This document shows positions 17,891-24,717 of a stretch of 64,000 bases of DNA, one piece after another (position 1 is the stretch's first letter; the number at the start of each line of letters is the position of its first letter). The translations under genes and the position numbers were made by a program. The DNA is taken from NCBI GenBank assembly GCA_902634305.1, contig CACPJJ010000004.1, positions 16,001-80,000 of the forward strand, read 5' to 3'. The notes beneath the pieces were generated by a model. The model saw only the letters and a list, made by a program, of their open reading frames with translations, had not been told where the DNA came from and ran no database searches. This DNA is from an uncultured Pelagibacteraceae bacterium. GTDB lineage: Bacteria; Pseudomonadota; Alphaproteobacteria; Pelagibacterales; Pelagibacteraceae.

Positions 17891-18562
17891 TTACGTATTA
17901 TTTTCTTTGATAAGTTTCTTAATTATCTCTAGTGATTCTTCATTAGGTGGAAAACTTGTGCTTAGTTGAGTTCCAGCAATAATATATGTTGATTCTTTTT
18001 TCTTATCTTCTGAAAGTTTAGAACCATAAATATGTACCCTTACTGTCTTGCCCCCAGCTGGTGTATCTTCTAAATAAACATAACTACCTCTCCCTCCTTT
18101 TTCCTTGAGTTCTTTATTTAGTTTTTCTACTTTTTCTTCAAATTCTTTTGAAGACTTATATTTTTTTTTTAATAAGGAAAAATGTTTAGATAAGCTTTGT
18201 GGTTTTAATTTATTAGTATTAAAATTAGGATCATTCAGTCTATCATTTATTATAATTCCGCCAATTTTATTATTTACTGGTAAATTATTATTTATTTCTT
18301 CTACAGCCTTTGTCACATTAATTGAGCTATTTTTACTAAATTTATTAAAGTAAATTTTTATTGCCTTGTTTTTTAGATCTATATCCCCACCTAATCTTGA
18401 CCCACTTGTAATTTGAAATTTATTTATATATTTTTTTAAAATATTTTGATTACCTCCATGAGGCTTTACTCCTGCTTTTTTAAATATTTCACCTCTAGTT
18501 CTAAATTTTTTATTTCCTTTCTCAATTTGATTTTCTAAAAACTTTTCAAATTCATTCGGCAT
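17891..18562 (-). CDS. Uncharacterised protein at island left edge
   Basis: 223 aa, soluble, rich in Lys/Asn. No family is recognised. A basic N-terminal half (EKFLENQIEKGNKKFRTRGE) contains GVKPHGGNQNILKKY. A predicted helical Lys/Glu stretch runs at about residues 130-155, followed by a beta-like segment GGRGSYVYLEDTPAGGKTVRVHIYG that could be a small nucleic-acid-binding or ligand-binding domain. It lies 10 bp downstream of the WGR gene on the same strand, so the two are probably co-expressed. It converges on hisG. Confidence 0.6.
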   Translation of the reverse strand: MPNEFEKFLENQIEKGNKKFRTRGEIFKKAGVKPHGGNQNILKKYINKFQITSGSRLGGDIDLKNKAIKIYFNKFSKNSSINVTKAVEEINNNLPVNNKIGGIIINDRLNDPNFNTNKLKPQSLSKHFSLLKKKYKSSKEFEEKVEKLNKELKEKGGRGSYVYLEDTPAGGKTVRVHIYGSKLSEDKKKESTYIIAGTQLSTSFPPNEESLEIIKKLIKENNT

Positions 18563-18572
18563 TTGATTAAAT

Positions 18573-18791
18573 CTAAACTTCTAAGTAACCTTTTCTTAAC
18601 TTTTCATTTATCTTTTTTTCAGCAAATTTTTTTGCATCATTGCTTGCACTTTTACCTTTGAATTTTTTTTCTATTTTTGCTGGTTTTTTAATTCCAATTC
18701 TTCCATAAGTAAGGTTAACTTGTGATCCTTTTAAGTTTATTTCCCAAAATTTATTGCTAACGTGATCTTTGTATTCAAGGTATTTTTTCAT
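18573..18791 (-). CDS. Stand-alone WGR-domain protein
   Basis: 72 aa consisting of little else than a WGR domain: FWEINLKGSQVNLTYGRIG corresponds to the family's W-x-I ... x-x-x-GRIG signature (the W-G-R consensus here is Y-G-R), followed by the SANDAKKFAEKKI-like helix (seen as SASNDAKKFAEKKINEK). WGR domains occur in PARP1-type ADP-ribosyltransferases, where they contact DNA ends, and as isolated small bacterial proteins. Here it sits near a BRCT protein and upstream of DNA-processing genes. DNA-end binding is the likely role by inference. Confidence 0.82.
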   Translation of the reverse strand: MKKYLEYKDHVSNKFWEINLKGSQVNLTYGRIGIKKPAKIEKKFKGKSASNDAKKFAEKKINEKLRKGYLEV

Positions 18792-18844
18792 AATATTATC
18801 TTATTTTATTTAATTATTTATTAAAATGTTATTTATTAGTATTT

Positions 18845-18880
18845 TTATGGTGCCATACATAACAAAGATAGGCACCATAA
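18845..18880 (-). terminator. 10-bp perfect stem-loop between BRCT and WGR genes
   Basis: TTATGGTGCC (18845-18854) pairs with GGCACCATAA (18871-18880), loop 16 bases. It lies 13 bases past the BRCT stop on the minus strand and is followed in that direction by an A/T-rich stretch beginning with T residues, so it probably ends the BRCT transcript. It is G+C-richer than anything else in this gap, which otherwise shows no element. Confidence 0.5.
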
Positions 18881-18892
18881 TATAAGCAAGCA

Positions 18893-19159
18893 TTAGTTAA
18901 GACTTCTCACTGGAAACTTGCCAGCTTTAATAAACTTCAACATTTCAGCTTCATTGATTACTCGTGTACCAAAAGCTTTAGCTCGTTTTGCTTTTTTTGT
19001 GTCTTTTCGAGAGCTAATTAAATAGTCAGTTTGACTACTTACTCCGCTAACAAATCTAGCATTCGTTCTGTTATGTATTTCTACAATTGCATCTATTCTC
19101 TTAAATTTTTCTAATTCTCCCGTGATGCAAAATGTTGTTGTTTGTACTTTTTTAGTCAT
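18893..19159 (-). CDS. Stand-alone BRCT-domain protein
   Basis: 88 aa from ATG 19159, chosen over an upstream ATG because a strong Shine-Dalgarno (AAAAAGGAGAAA, 19174-19163) precedes it. The fold matches the BRCT domain of NAD-dependent DNA ligases: TFCITGEL at the start, then FVSGVSSQTDYLIS (the G-V-S-x-x-T-D-Y-L-I core), then KRAKAFGTRVINEAEMLKFI. BRCT domains bind DNA ends, phospho-peptides or partners. No ligase core is attached, so it is an adaptor or competitor rather than an enzyme. It is divergent from the gene at 19324. Confidence 0.85.
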   Translation of the reverse strand: MTKKVQTTTFCITGELEKFKRIDAIVEIHNRTNARFVSGVSSQTDYLISSRKDTKKAKRAKAFGTRVINEAEMLKFIKAGKFPVRSLN

Positions 19160-19279
19160 ATATTTCTCCTTTTTGTTTTTATTAATCATGATGTTTTTTA
19201 TCAGTCAGATTTCTTGAAAATGAGTCCAATAAAACGTAGGATAAAAGACGAAAACTGAATTGCCCTGTAAAATGAGGTT

Positions 19280-19299
19280 TTTTTGGATATGTCCAAAAA
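19280..19299 (+). promoter_or_regulatory. 8-bp palindrome in the divergent promoter region
   Basis: TTTTTGGA (19280-19287), loop TATG, TCCAAAAA (19292-19299). It is 25 bases before the ATG at 19324 and lies in the 164-base gap shared with the BRCT gene, so it could be an operator or a 5'-leader hairpin. A further TTGGAT occurs at about 19311. No clear -35/-10 pair is apparent. Confidence 0.35.
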
Positions 19300-19323
19300 T
19301 CGAAAATTTATTGGATTTATACT

Positions 19324-20187
19324 ATGAAAAAAAAAATCATATTTCTTTTTTTAATATTAATATTTAGTGCTCAATTACCCTCAGAAACTCTAGCAAAGGG
19401 AGGTTTAATTAAAAGTATAATGAATTTTTTTAAAGGAGGTGCGAATAACGTTATAAAAACAGGAGACGATGCTATTAAAAATATGGGCAAAACTAAAGAC
19501 GAATTCCTTGAAAGAATTAAAAGTAAAACTACTAACGAAACTATCTCGACGTCTTCCACAGAGGCAAAAATAACAGAAAATGTTGGAAGAGATCAACATT
19601 CTCTAAATTTTGCTAGTTTAAAAAATACTCCTAGGGGTAAATATATAAAGAATTTAAAGGACAAATTTAAAGGTGGTGATGAACTTGCTGATGTTAGTGA
19701 GTTCTTTGATATTGAGGCAAATATTTCTGATAATAAATCAAATTTAAATAATGGATTTTATTCATTAGTAATAATTAATTGGATTGGAAGAATTTATAAA
19801 AATTCAAATTATTTTAGTAAACCTGAAGAAAATAAAATGCTTTTATTATGTAATACTGAAAATGATATGTTCTATATTAGCTTATTAATGGAACAGGAAC
19901 CAAAGAGAGCATTTTTAGAAGAACATATTAGAAATGATAAAAATAATGTTAATAAGATTAAAACACAAGAATTAGCTGTATTGCAAGATTCTGAGGAAAT
20001 CAAAATAATGAGTACTTTGCCTGAGTCTGGAAGTGTATGGCCAAGTAATTATTTTACAATATATAATAATCAAGGTTTTGAGTATGATTATTTAAATTTA
20101 AGTGTTGATTTTATAAAAAACAAAGCAAATCCAACAAAAAAACATAAATACAATTGTTTTAAAGCAACAGAAAAAGGATTGTTATAA
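19324..20187 (+). CDS. Exported protein of unknown function
   Basis: 287 aa with a clear Sec signal peptide: MKKK, a hydrophobic core (IIFLFLILIFSAQL) and a likely cleavage site after SETLA (about residue 24). The mature part starts with a glycine/lysine stretch (KGGLIKSIMNFFKGG) that could be a short amphipathic helix, then a Ser/Thr-rich linker, then a globular region with WIGRIYKNSNYF and a Cys pair far apart. No family is recognised. It stands first on the plus strand of the island and is the only clearly exported island protein. Confidence 0.6.
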   Translation: MKKKIIFLFLILIFSAQLPSETLAKGGLIKSIMNFFKGGANNVIKTGDDAIKNMGKTKDEFLERIKSKTTNETISTSSTEAKITENVGRDQHSLNFASLKNTPRGKYIKNLKDKFKGGDELADVSEFFDIEANISDNKSNLNNGFYSLVIINWIGRIYKNSNYFSKPEENKMLLLCNTENDMFYISLLMEQEPKRAFLEEHIRNDKNNVNKIKTQELAVLQDSEEIKIMSTLPESGSVWPSNYFTIYNNQGFEYDYLNLSVDFIKNKANPTKKHKYNCFKATEKGLL

Positions 20188-20222
20188 ATCTTTAATAATT
20201 TATTATAGGACTTTATAGGACT

Positions 20223-20717
20223 ATGCCTAAATTAAGAAAAATTGCTAGCATCGAGCGTGGTATTGAAGAAATACTCCAAGCATTAACAGAGCAAGAAATC
20301 AAAGAAACTATTGGCAAAGGTGCGTCATATCTAAGAAAATGTAGTGATCCAGATAGAGACTCGGAAGGCAAAGATTCAGAAGGAGTACGTAGAAATATCG
20401 ATCATTTTGAGTCTATAAAATTAGATAAAAAATGTATACAAAAAGGCATTTCTCCCCCTTTGTTAACAGCTCATCAATTCATGATTGATCAAGAAAAATC
20501 AAATAATCAATCAAATTTAATTGATGTAAATAAAATGTTGGTAAAATTTTCAATATTAGAAGGTGAACTAAATAAAGTATATTTAGATGCTACAGATCCA
20601 AAAAGCCCTGATGGGGAAAAAATTACAGGTTTAGAAAAGAAAAAAATTTTTGAAGCAATAAAACTAATAGAAGATAAAATTCTAAAAATAAAATTAGCTA
20701 TAGATAAAAATAAATAA
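20223..20717 (+). CDS. Uncharacterised protein, possible HTH regulator
   Basis: 164 aa, acidic/basic mixed. The N-terminal third (LTEQEIKETIGKGASYLRKCSDPD) looks like a helix-turn-helix of the type Q-E-I-A-x-x-x-G-x-x-x-x-Y-L-R; this is by eye. The middle has PPLLTAHQFMID and the C-terminus is helical with Lys/Glu. No Shine-Dalgarno is present. Just before the ATG, TATAGGACT occurs twice in tandem with a 10-base period (20204-20212 and 20214-20222), which could be an operator. A regulatory role is only a guess. Confidence 0.5.
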   Translation: MPKLRKIASIERGIEEILQALTEQEIKETIGKGASYLRKCSDPDRDSEGKDSEGVRRNIDHFESIKLDKKCIQKGISPPLLTAHQFMIDQEKSNNQSNLIDVNKMLVKFSILEGELNKVYLDATDPKSPDGEKITGLEKKKIFEAIKLIEDKILKIKLAIDKNK

Positions 20718-20725
20718 TTTTTTTA

Positions 20726-20792
20726 TTGACATTTAAATCAACTGTTATAAAGTAATAATAACTTAATAAAAAGTTAACCTTTTTATGTAATA
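20726..20792 (+). promoter_or_regulatory. Possible promoter and small hairpin before the zinc-ribbon gene
   Basis: A consensus -35 TTGACA is at 20726-20731, but the best -10-like string, TATAAA, is only about 14 bases further, so the promoter is uncertain. TAAAAAG and CTTTTTA around TTAAC form a 7-bp hairpin a little downstream (near 20768-20786), perhaps a weak terminator of the 20223 gene. GTTAAC occurs there and again near 20843. Nothing else is visible in 20718-20857. Confidence 0.25.
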
Positions 20793-20857
20793 CGGATTAT
20801 TAAGTAAATTCTTATAAAATTTTCTTAAAATCATAAACAAGGTTAACAAAAGATTGG

Positions 20858-21085
20858 ATGTTTATGATAAATAATAAGTCTAATATAAGAACAAGAAGAT
20901 ATTCTTGTTATTATTGCAACTGCACAGGCTTTCATGCAAAAAAACAAATAATTTTTCAGGTTTGGAATTGGGGATACGAATTTATTAATCGACAAATTTG
21001 TAGATATTGCAATGGTAAAGGATTTGTCCAATTCAAACATAAATACGAAAAAACCAATGCTTATCAAAGCTTTTTGGAGCACTAA
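20858..21085 (+). CDS. Small zinc-ribbon protein (DnaJ-type CxxC pairs)
   Basis: 75 aa. Two cysteine knuckles, CYYCNCTG near residue 17 and CRYCNGKG near residue 48, resemble the CxxCxGxG repeats of DnaJ and of stand-alone zinc-ribbon proteins, so a single zinc site is expected. Basic N-terminus (NNKSNIRTRRYS). A second in-frame ATG two codons in is an alternative start. No other domain is present. It lies 6 bases upstream of a tiny hydrophobic ORF. Function unknown; protein or nucleic-acid binding is likely. Confidence 0.65.
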   Translation: MFMINNKSNIRTRRYSCYYCNCTGFHAKKQIIFQVWNWGYEFINRQICRYCNGKGFVQFKHKYEKTNAYQSFLEH

Positions 21086-21090
21086 ACCTT

Positions 21091-21171
21091 ATGAATAGAT
21101 TAAAAATATCATGTTTTATGTGTCTTTTATCGATCCTAGGTATTTATTGTTTTTTGTTGGAGATTGTATGA
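21091..21171 (+). CDS. Possible 26-aa hydrophobic peptide
   Basis: ATG 21091 to TGA 21171 encodes MNRLKISCFMCLLSILGIYC followed by FLLEIV: a positively charged start and one membrane-spanning hydrophobic stretch. Its stop overlaps a following ATG (ATGA at 21168-21171) that opens a 61-codon frame running through the hairpin into the next gene. It could be a small membrane protein, a leader peptide controlling the operon, or noise. There is no recognisable ribosome-binding site apart from TTGGAG at about 21074. Confidence 0.3.
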   Translation: MNRLKISCFMCLLSILGIYCFLLEIV

Positions 21172-21250
21172 TTTCGTCTCAAATATTCTTATCAATTACC
21201 CGGGAATTACCTTTTTCTCATTGTTACAAGCAATTCATGAATAAAATAAA

Positions 21251-21326
21251 ATTTGAACTTAGATCTGGAGCGTTCCTTTCTAAACCTTTCTTTCTTTCTG
21301 TATGCGCTCCAGTTCTAAGTTCAAAT
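21251..21326 (+). promoter_or_regulatory. Long RNA hairpin in the leader of the RHH/GHKL operon
   Basis: A 22-base arm (21251-21272, starting ATTTGAACTTAG) is complementary to 21305-21326 (ending CTAAGTTCAAAT) at 21 of 22 positions, with one T/T-type mismatch near the middle. The 32-base loop is pyrimidine-rich and contains TCCTTT (21274-21279), which can pair with AAAGGA (21332-21337) of the ribosome-binding site of the gene at 21343. That suggests a translation-controlling pseudoknot. No T-run follows, so it is not a standard terminator. The rest of the 257-base gap shows only the tiny ORF above. Confidence 0.6.
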
Positions 21327-21342
21327 ATTCAAAAGGAGATTT

Positions 21343-21654
21343 ATGACCGATAAAACTAAATATTCCAATATTTCTGTGTCAAAAGAAACTTACTCTTCTC
21401 TAAAAAAGCTTAGTAAAGAACTTTTACCAGGAGGCACACCACTTAGCATTTCAAAAACTGTTGATGTGCTTGTTAATGAAAAAATTCAAAAAGATTACAA
21501 CTTATTAAAATCAAGCAAACAACAAATGAGTGAAGAAGAAGCATTAAAAATAATCGGTGGGGACCTAAATTTGTGGGGGGTGGGTGGCAATGATGCTTTA
21601 AAAGGTCCTCCAAAGTTTAACATAAATAAAAAAGGAGAAATAAATAATGACTGA
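21343..21654 (+). CDS. Ribbon-helix-helix-like small protein
   Basis: 103 aa. The N-terminal 50 residues (NISVSKETYSSLKKLSKEL, then LSISKTVDVLVNEKI) look like a ribbon-helix-helix DNA-binding domain: a short beta strand followed by two helices. The tail is Lys/Gly-rich with GGDLNLWGVGG. The start is supported by AAAAGGAGA 6 bases upstream. It overlaps the GHKL gene by 8 bp, so it is translationally coupled and likely regulates its own operon or acts with the ATPase. The upstream hairpin could control it. The fold is inferred by eye. Confidence 0.6.
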   Translation: MTDKTKYSNISVSKETYSSLKKLSKELLPGGTPLSISKTVDVLVNEKIQKDYNLLKSSKQQMSEEEALKIIGGDLNLWGVGGNDALKGPPKFNINKKGEINND

Positions 21655-23233
21655 TGTAGATAAAAAAAAGATAGAAAAATATAGAAATCTTATATTAGAT
21701 ATCCCTGGTATAAATAGTGCTGAATATATAAATTCTACTACTTCAAGCGTTACTTTGTCCTGGGGAGTTGAGTGGAGTCCTGATTATATTGCTAGAGATA
21801 TAATTCAAAATTTTAGGGATGCAAATCACACTGAAATTGATGCTATAAATGTAAAAACTAAAAACGATCAAATAGTTGTAAGTGCCAAGTCAACTTTTGA
21901 TCTTAGAAAATTACTCTTTTTAGGATCAAATAAAGCTGGTGATGATGAAACTATTGGCCAATTTGGTGAAGGAGCCAAGGCTGCATATGTGTCTATGATT
22001 AAAATGGGCGTGCACGATCCAATCAATGTTTCTGGCGATCAGGCAGTAGTAATATCAGTCGGACCAGAGGTTATCGAAGACATGAGGCCACTTGTGTACC
22101 ACTGGTTTCGTATACCAAAACAAAACCAAACATTGTTTGTTGTAAATACTTATAACAAAGAATTAAAGAAAGCATTTGATTTTGGTCTTAACCATTTTTG
22201 GTATGAACAAAACAGTTTAAAATCTGACTTACTTTATGAATATAATGATATTTCCACGTTTAAAAGTACTACAAAGAATGAAGGATATTTATTTTATGGT
22301 GGAATAATGAGAGCGCGAATTCCACATGTACCTGTTTGTATAAATATTTCAAAAAAATATATAAAAATAGAAAACAAGATTAAAGCAGACAGAGATCGTA
22401 ATTCATTTTCTAGTGCTTTGACTAATACTTTTCTTTCTATATGGGCAAGGTCTGGATTTTATTATAATGGAATGAAAAACAACAAAGCAATTAAGTTTAT
22501 TCTTGAAAAGAGTAGATCTCAATGGCCTAAAGGTTTACCAATATTATCAGCTTTAGCCAATCATGCTTATCATTTAAGAGATGACAAATCTCTTCATAAA
22601 CTTTTTGGTAATAAATATTATGCAGAATCACTTTTTACACATTCTAGAGGAATATCTTGGGGAGATTTTTACGATACTAAGACTCAATCTAAAATATTAC
22701 GTAGTGATAAAAACTTTGAGAAAAAGGGTCGTATTAAGCTGCCCGCTTACTTTGTGCGCTTCGGGGTACCCAGTAGTTTGGAATTGTTTGTAAAAAATAA
22801 AAAGGCTATGGAAAAAAGAAGAAAAAGTGATCAAACAGCTTCTTTAAATAAAAAACAGAGAAAAGCAGTTGATTATGCCTTGTCATGTGTTGAAAAAGTA
22901 GCGCCGGCTTTTTCAGGACTTTATAGTCAATTTAAAGAAGATGAAGGAATCTTTGAGCTTAATATAAAAGCTGTAAAATCCGAAGACATCCTAGGTGAAT
23001 TAAAAGATGGAAGAGGTTACGGTGATAAAACAATTTATTTAAATCAAAAATTGTTTAAAGAAAAGTTCCCTCGTTTTTTCTCAATTTTGAGCCATGAAAT
23101 GGCGCATGTTTTTGGTGGTGATGGTGAAAGGCAATTTTCAGATGTACTTACCCACATTTTGGAACAAGCTGTACAGAAAAATTCTGTCTTTTCAAGATAT
23201 TCTAAAACATGGGAAAAGACATACAGAATATGA
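21647..23233 (+). CDS. GHKL-type ATPase fused to a HEXXH zinc metalloprotease-like domain
   Basis: 528 aa. The N-terminal part has the hallmarks of a GHKL (Hsp90/MutL/MORC) ATPase: an N-box IIQNFRDAN (N55, D58) and a glycine lid GQFGEGAKAA (G104-G109), preceded by STFDLRKLLFLGSNKAG. Around residues 380-400 a basic linker (EKRRKSDQTASLNKKQRK) leads to a C-terminal zincin domain with SHEMAHVFGGDGERQFSDVL, where H483, E484 and H487 form HExxH and a downstream acidic residue may be the third ligand. Start supported by AAAAAGGAGAAA. The protein is coupled to its downstream ARPP-1-like partner by a 4-bp overlap. An ATP-driven switch controlling proteolysis is the inference. Confidence 0.75.
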   Translation: MTDVDKKKIEKYRNLILDIPGINSAEYINSTTSSVTLSWGVEWSPDYIARDIIQNFRDANHTEIDAINVKTKNDQIVVSAKSTFDLRKLLFLGSNKAGDDETIGQFGEGAKAAYVSMIKMGVHDPINVSGDQAVVISVGPEVIEDMRPLVYHWFRIPKQNQTLFVVNTYNKELKKAFDFGLNHFWYEQNSLKSDLLYEYNDISTFKSTTKNEGYLFYGGIMRARIPHVPVCINISKKYIKIENKIKADRDRNSFSSALTNTFLSIWARSGFYYNGMKNNKAIKFILEKSRSQWPKGLPILSALANHAYHLRDDKSLHKLFGNKYYAESLFTHSRGISWGDFYDTKTQSKILRSDKNFEKKGRIKLPAYFVRFGVPSSLELFVKNKKAMEKRRKSDQTASLNKKQRKAVDYALSCVEKVAPAFSGLYSQFKEDEGIFELNIKAVKSEDILGELKDGRGYGDKTIYLNQKLFKEKFPRFFSILSHEMAHVFGGDGERQFSDVLTHILEQAVQKNSVFSRYSKTWEKTYRI

Positions 23234-24186
23234 ATGTAGATAAAAAATTTAACTTTAACTTTGAAGTTGGAGAACCAAAACAAAAAAATAATATTGTTGT
23301 TTTTTTCTTAAGCTCCAAAGAACATACAAACGATGATTTGTTATCTTTTCCATATGCTATGAAAAATAATTTAGCTGAGGTTCAAGAAGTAAACGAAAAA
23401 GGATCTATTGGAAATTTAAAACTTTCAAATAAATCAGACAAAAAACTCCTTGTTTTGGGCTCCGAGATTCTTATAGGAAATAAGTTAAAACAAGACAGAG
23501 TAGTTGATGAAACTGTTATTATTCCAGAAAATTCTACTACAACATTAAGGGTAAGCTGTTGTGAAAAGAATAGATGGTCTCCTGCTGTTTCAGAAAATAT
23601 TTCACTTTCTCAAACATTACTTTTTTCAAAAGCTCGAACAAATAATGCAGATGATATTTATAATTCAAAATATAATAAAGCTGATCAATTTAGAGTTTGG
23701 GAAGATATAGATGAAAAATTTGAAGAAGATGAAACCAGGTCATTCACAAATTCTATTGAAGAAATTTATAAAAAAAGAAGAAATAATGTTGAAGAAATTG
23801 TTAAATATTTTAGCCCTGGTGAAGATGATATAGGAGTTGTTCTCGGAATAGGCTCTCGTTTGGTTAGTATGGATATTTTTTCATCAAACAAACACTTAAC
23901 TGATTATTTACCTCGTTTAATTAGATCTGTTGCTTTAGATAGTTTTAAAAAAACTGGTTATAAAACTTTTTTAAAAACAAAAGATGTTTATAAGTTTCTA
24001 AGATTGGTTGAGCATTCAGATAAAAGAATTTATAATTGTAAAACTGAAAGTCTAGGGGATTATTTAAGGTTTAATGATAGATTCGTTACTGGAGCAGTAC
24101 TAACTTTAGAACGAAAAACTATTCATTTTTATGCATCTGTAAAGGAACTCTCGACGCCACCAGATTATAAGAGTAAGGTAGCTTAA
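23230..24186 (+). CDS. ARPP-1-like protein
   Basis: 318 aa from ATG 23230, whose ATGA overlaps the GHKL stop; an upstream ATG (23209) is possible but less likely. The central segment, with GNLKLSNKSDKKLLVLGSEI, ILIGNKLKQDR, and LRVSCCEKNRWS, matches from memory the ARPP-1 family (once called DUF6569), which typically reads L-V-N-R-G-x-x-P-V-L-L-L-x-G-E-E-L-V-G-A-x-Q-x-R then P-V-S-C-V-E-x-G-R-W. The later GVVLGIGSRLVSMDIF region also fits. ARPP-1 was named for association with ADP-ribosylglycohydrolase/rhodanese-phosphatase gene neighbourhoods. Its biochemical activity is not known to me. Confidence 0.75.
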   Translation: MNVDKKFNFNFEVGEPKQKNNIVVFFLSSKEHTNDDLLSFPYAMKNNLAEVQEVNEKGSIGNLKLSNKSDKKLLVLGSEILIGNKLKQDRVVDETVIIPENSTTTLRVSCCEKNRWSPAVSENISLSQTLLFSKARTNNADDIYNSKYNKADQFRVWEDIDEKFEEDETRSFTNSIEEIYKKRRNNVEEIVKYFSPGEDDIGVVLGIGSRLVSMDIFSSNKHLTDYLPRLIRSVALDSFKKTGYKTFLKTKDVYKFLRLVEHSDKRIYNCKTESLGDYLRFNDRFVTGAVLTLERKTIHFYASVKELSTPPDYKSKVA

Positions 24187-24215
24187 TAAATAAATGATAA
24201 AAAAGGAGAAACATA

Positions 24216-24707
24216 ATGGCTGAAATTGAACGAGACCACAATCCACACGGATTGGAGAAAAAAGAAGAAGCACCGAGCAACTATATTTCAGGAGATGAAC
24301 TATTGAGGAAATTTAACAAATACAACTTCAAAATTGACCATACAAACATTCCAAGATTTGCCTCTCATAACAATATTAAGATGATCAAGGTTAAAAGAGA
24401 CGGGTCTGCAGGAAGTGAACCAACTTTCTACCAAGAACCCTCAAAAAATAAAATTGAGGATATTATTGATAATTTAAAAAATAATAACAACTCTTTTGTT
24501 GGAAGAGAGATGCTTAAGAAAAAAAGAAAAGAAATTTTAAGAATTTTTAATGAAACATCAGTTAAAAATAAAACTTCTTTTACAAAAATAGCTAAAGATG
24601 TTGCAAAAAACTTGGACGTCGTAAGTAATAGAAAATTTGTTGCAAAAGTTTTACGAAAAGAAAAAACAGAATCTGAACTTAGAATGAAGTTGAGTAAACG
24701 TATTTAA
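24216..24707 (+). CDS. Small basic island protein, unknown
   Basis: 163 aa. Starts MAEIERDHNPHGLEKKEE; contains SNYISGDELLRKFNKYNFKI and a Lys/Arg-rich C-terminal half with helical stretches (TSFTKIAKDVAKNLDVVSNRKFVAKVLRKE) that resemble a DNA-binding helix-turn-helix by eye only. Initiated from AAAAAGGAGAAA (24200-24211). It stands 29 bases after the ARPP-1-like gene and 10 bases before the RmuC-like gene, so it links the two halves of the island. No family is recognised. Confidence 0.6.
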   Translation: MAEIERDHNPHGLEKKEEAPSNYISGDELLRKFNKYNFKIDHTNIPRFASHNNIKMIKVKRDGSAGSEPTFYQEPSKNKIEDIIDNLKNNNNSFVGREMLKKKRKEILRIFNETSVKNKTSFTKIAKDVAKNLDVVSNRKFVAKVLRKEKTESELRMKLSKRI

Positions 24708-24717
24708 TTAAATCAGC

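Noticed and set aside
21251..21326. The long hairpin as an integron attC site
   Set aside because: attC sites need RYYYAAC/GTTRRRY core sites and extrahelical bases; the arms contain TTAGATC and GTTCTAA, which do not match, and there is no integrase gene nearby.
21251..21326. The hairpin as a LexA (SOS) site, because of its GAAC/GTTC halves
   Set aside because: The alphaproteobacterial SOS box is GTTC-N7-GTTC; the right arm has GTTC-N3-GTTC and the left GAAC lacks a partner at 7 bases.
21111..21353. 81-codon ORF in the gap before the RHH gene as a full gene
   Set aside because: It runs through the long hairpin, overlaps the next start, has no ribosome-binding site at its first ATG and shows no protein-like pattern; only its shorter parts are mentioned as possible leader peptides.
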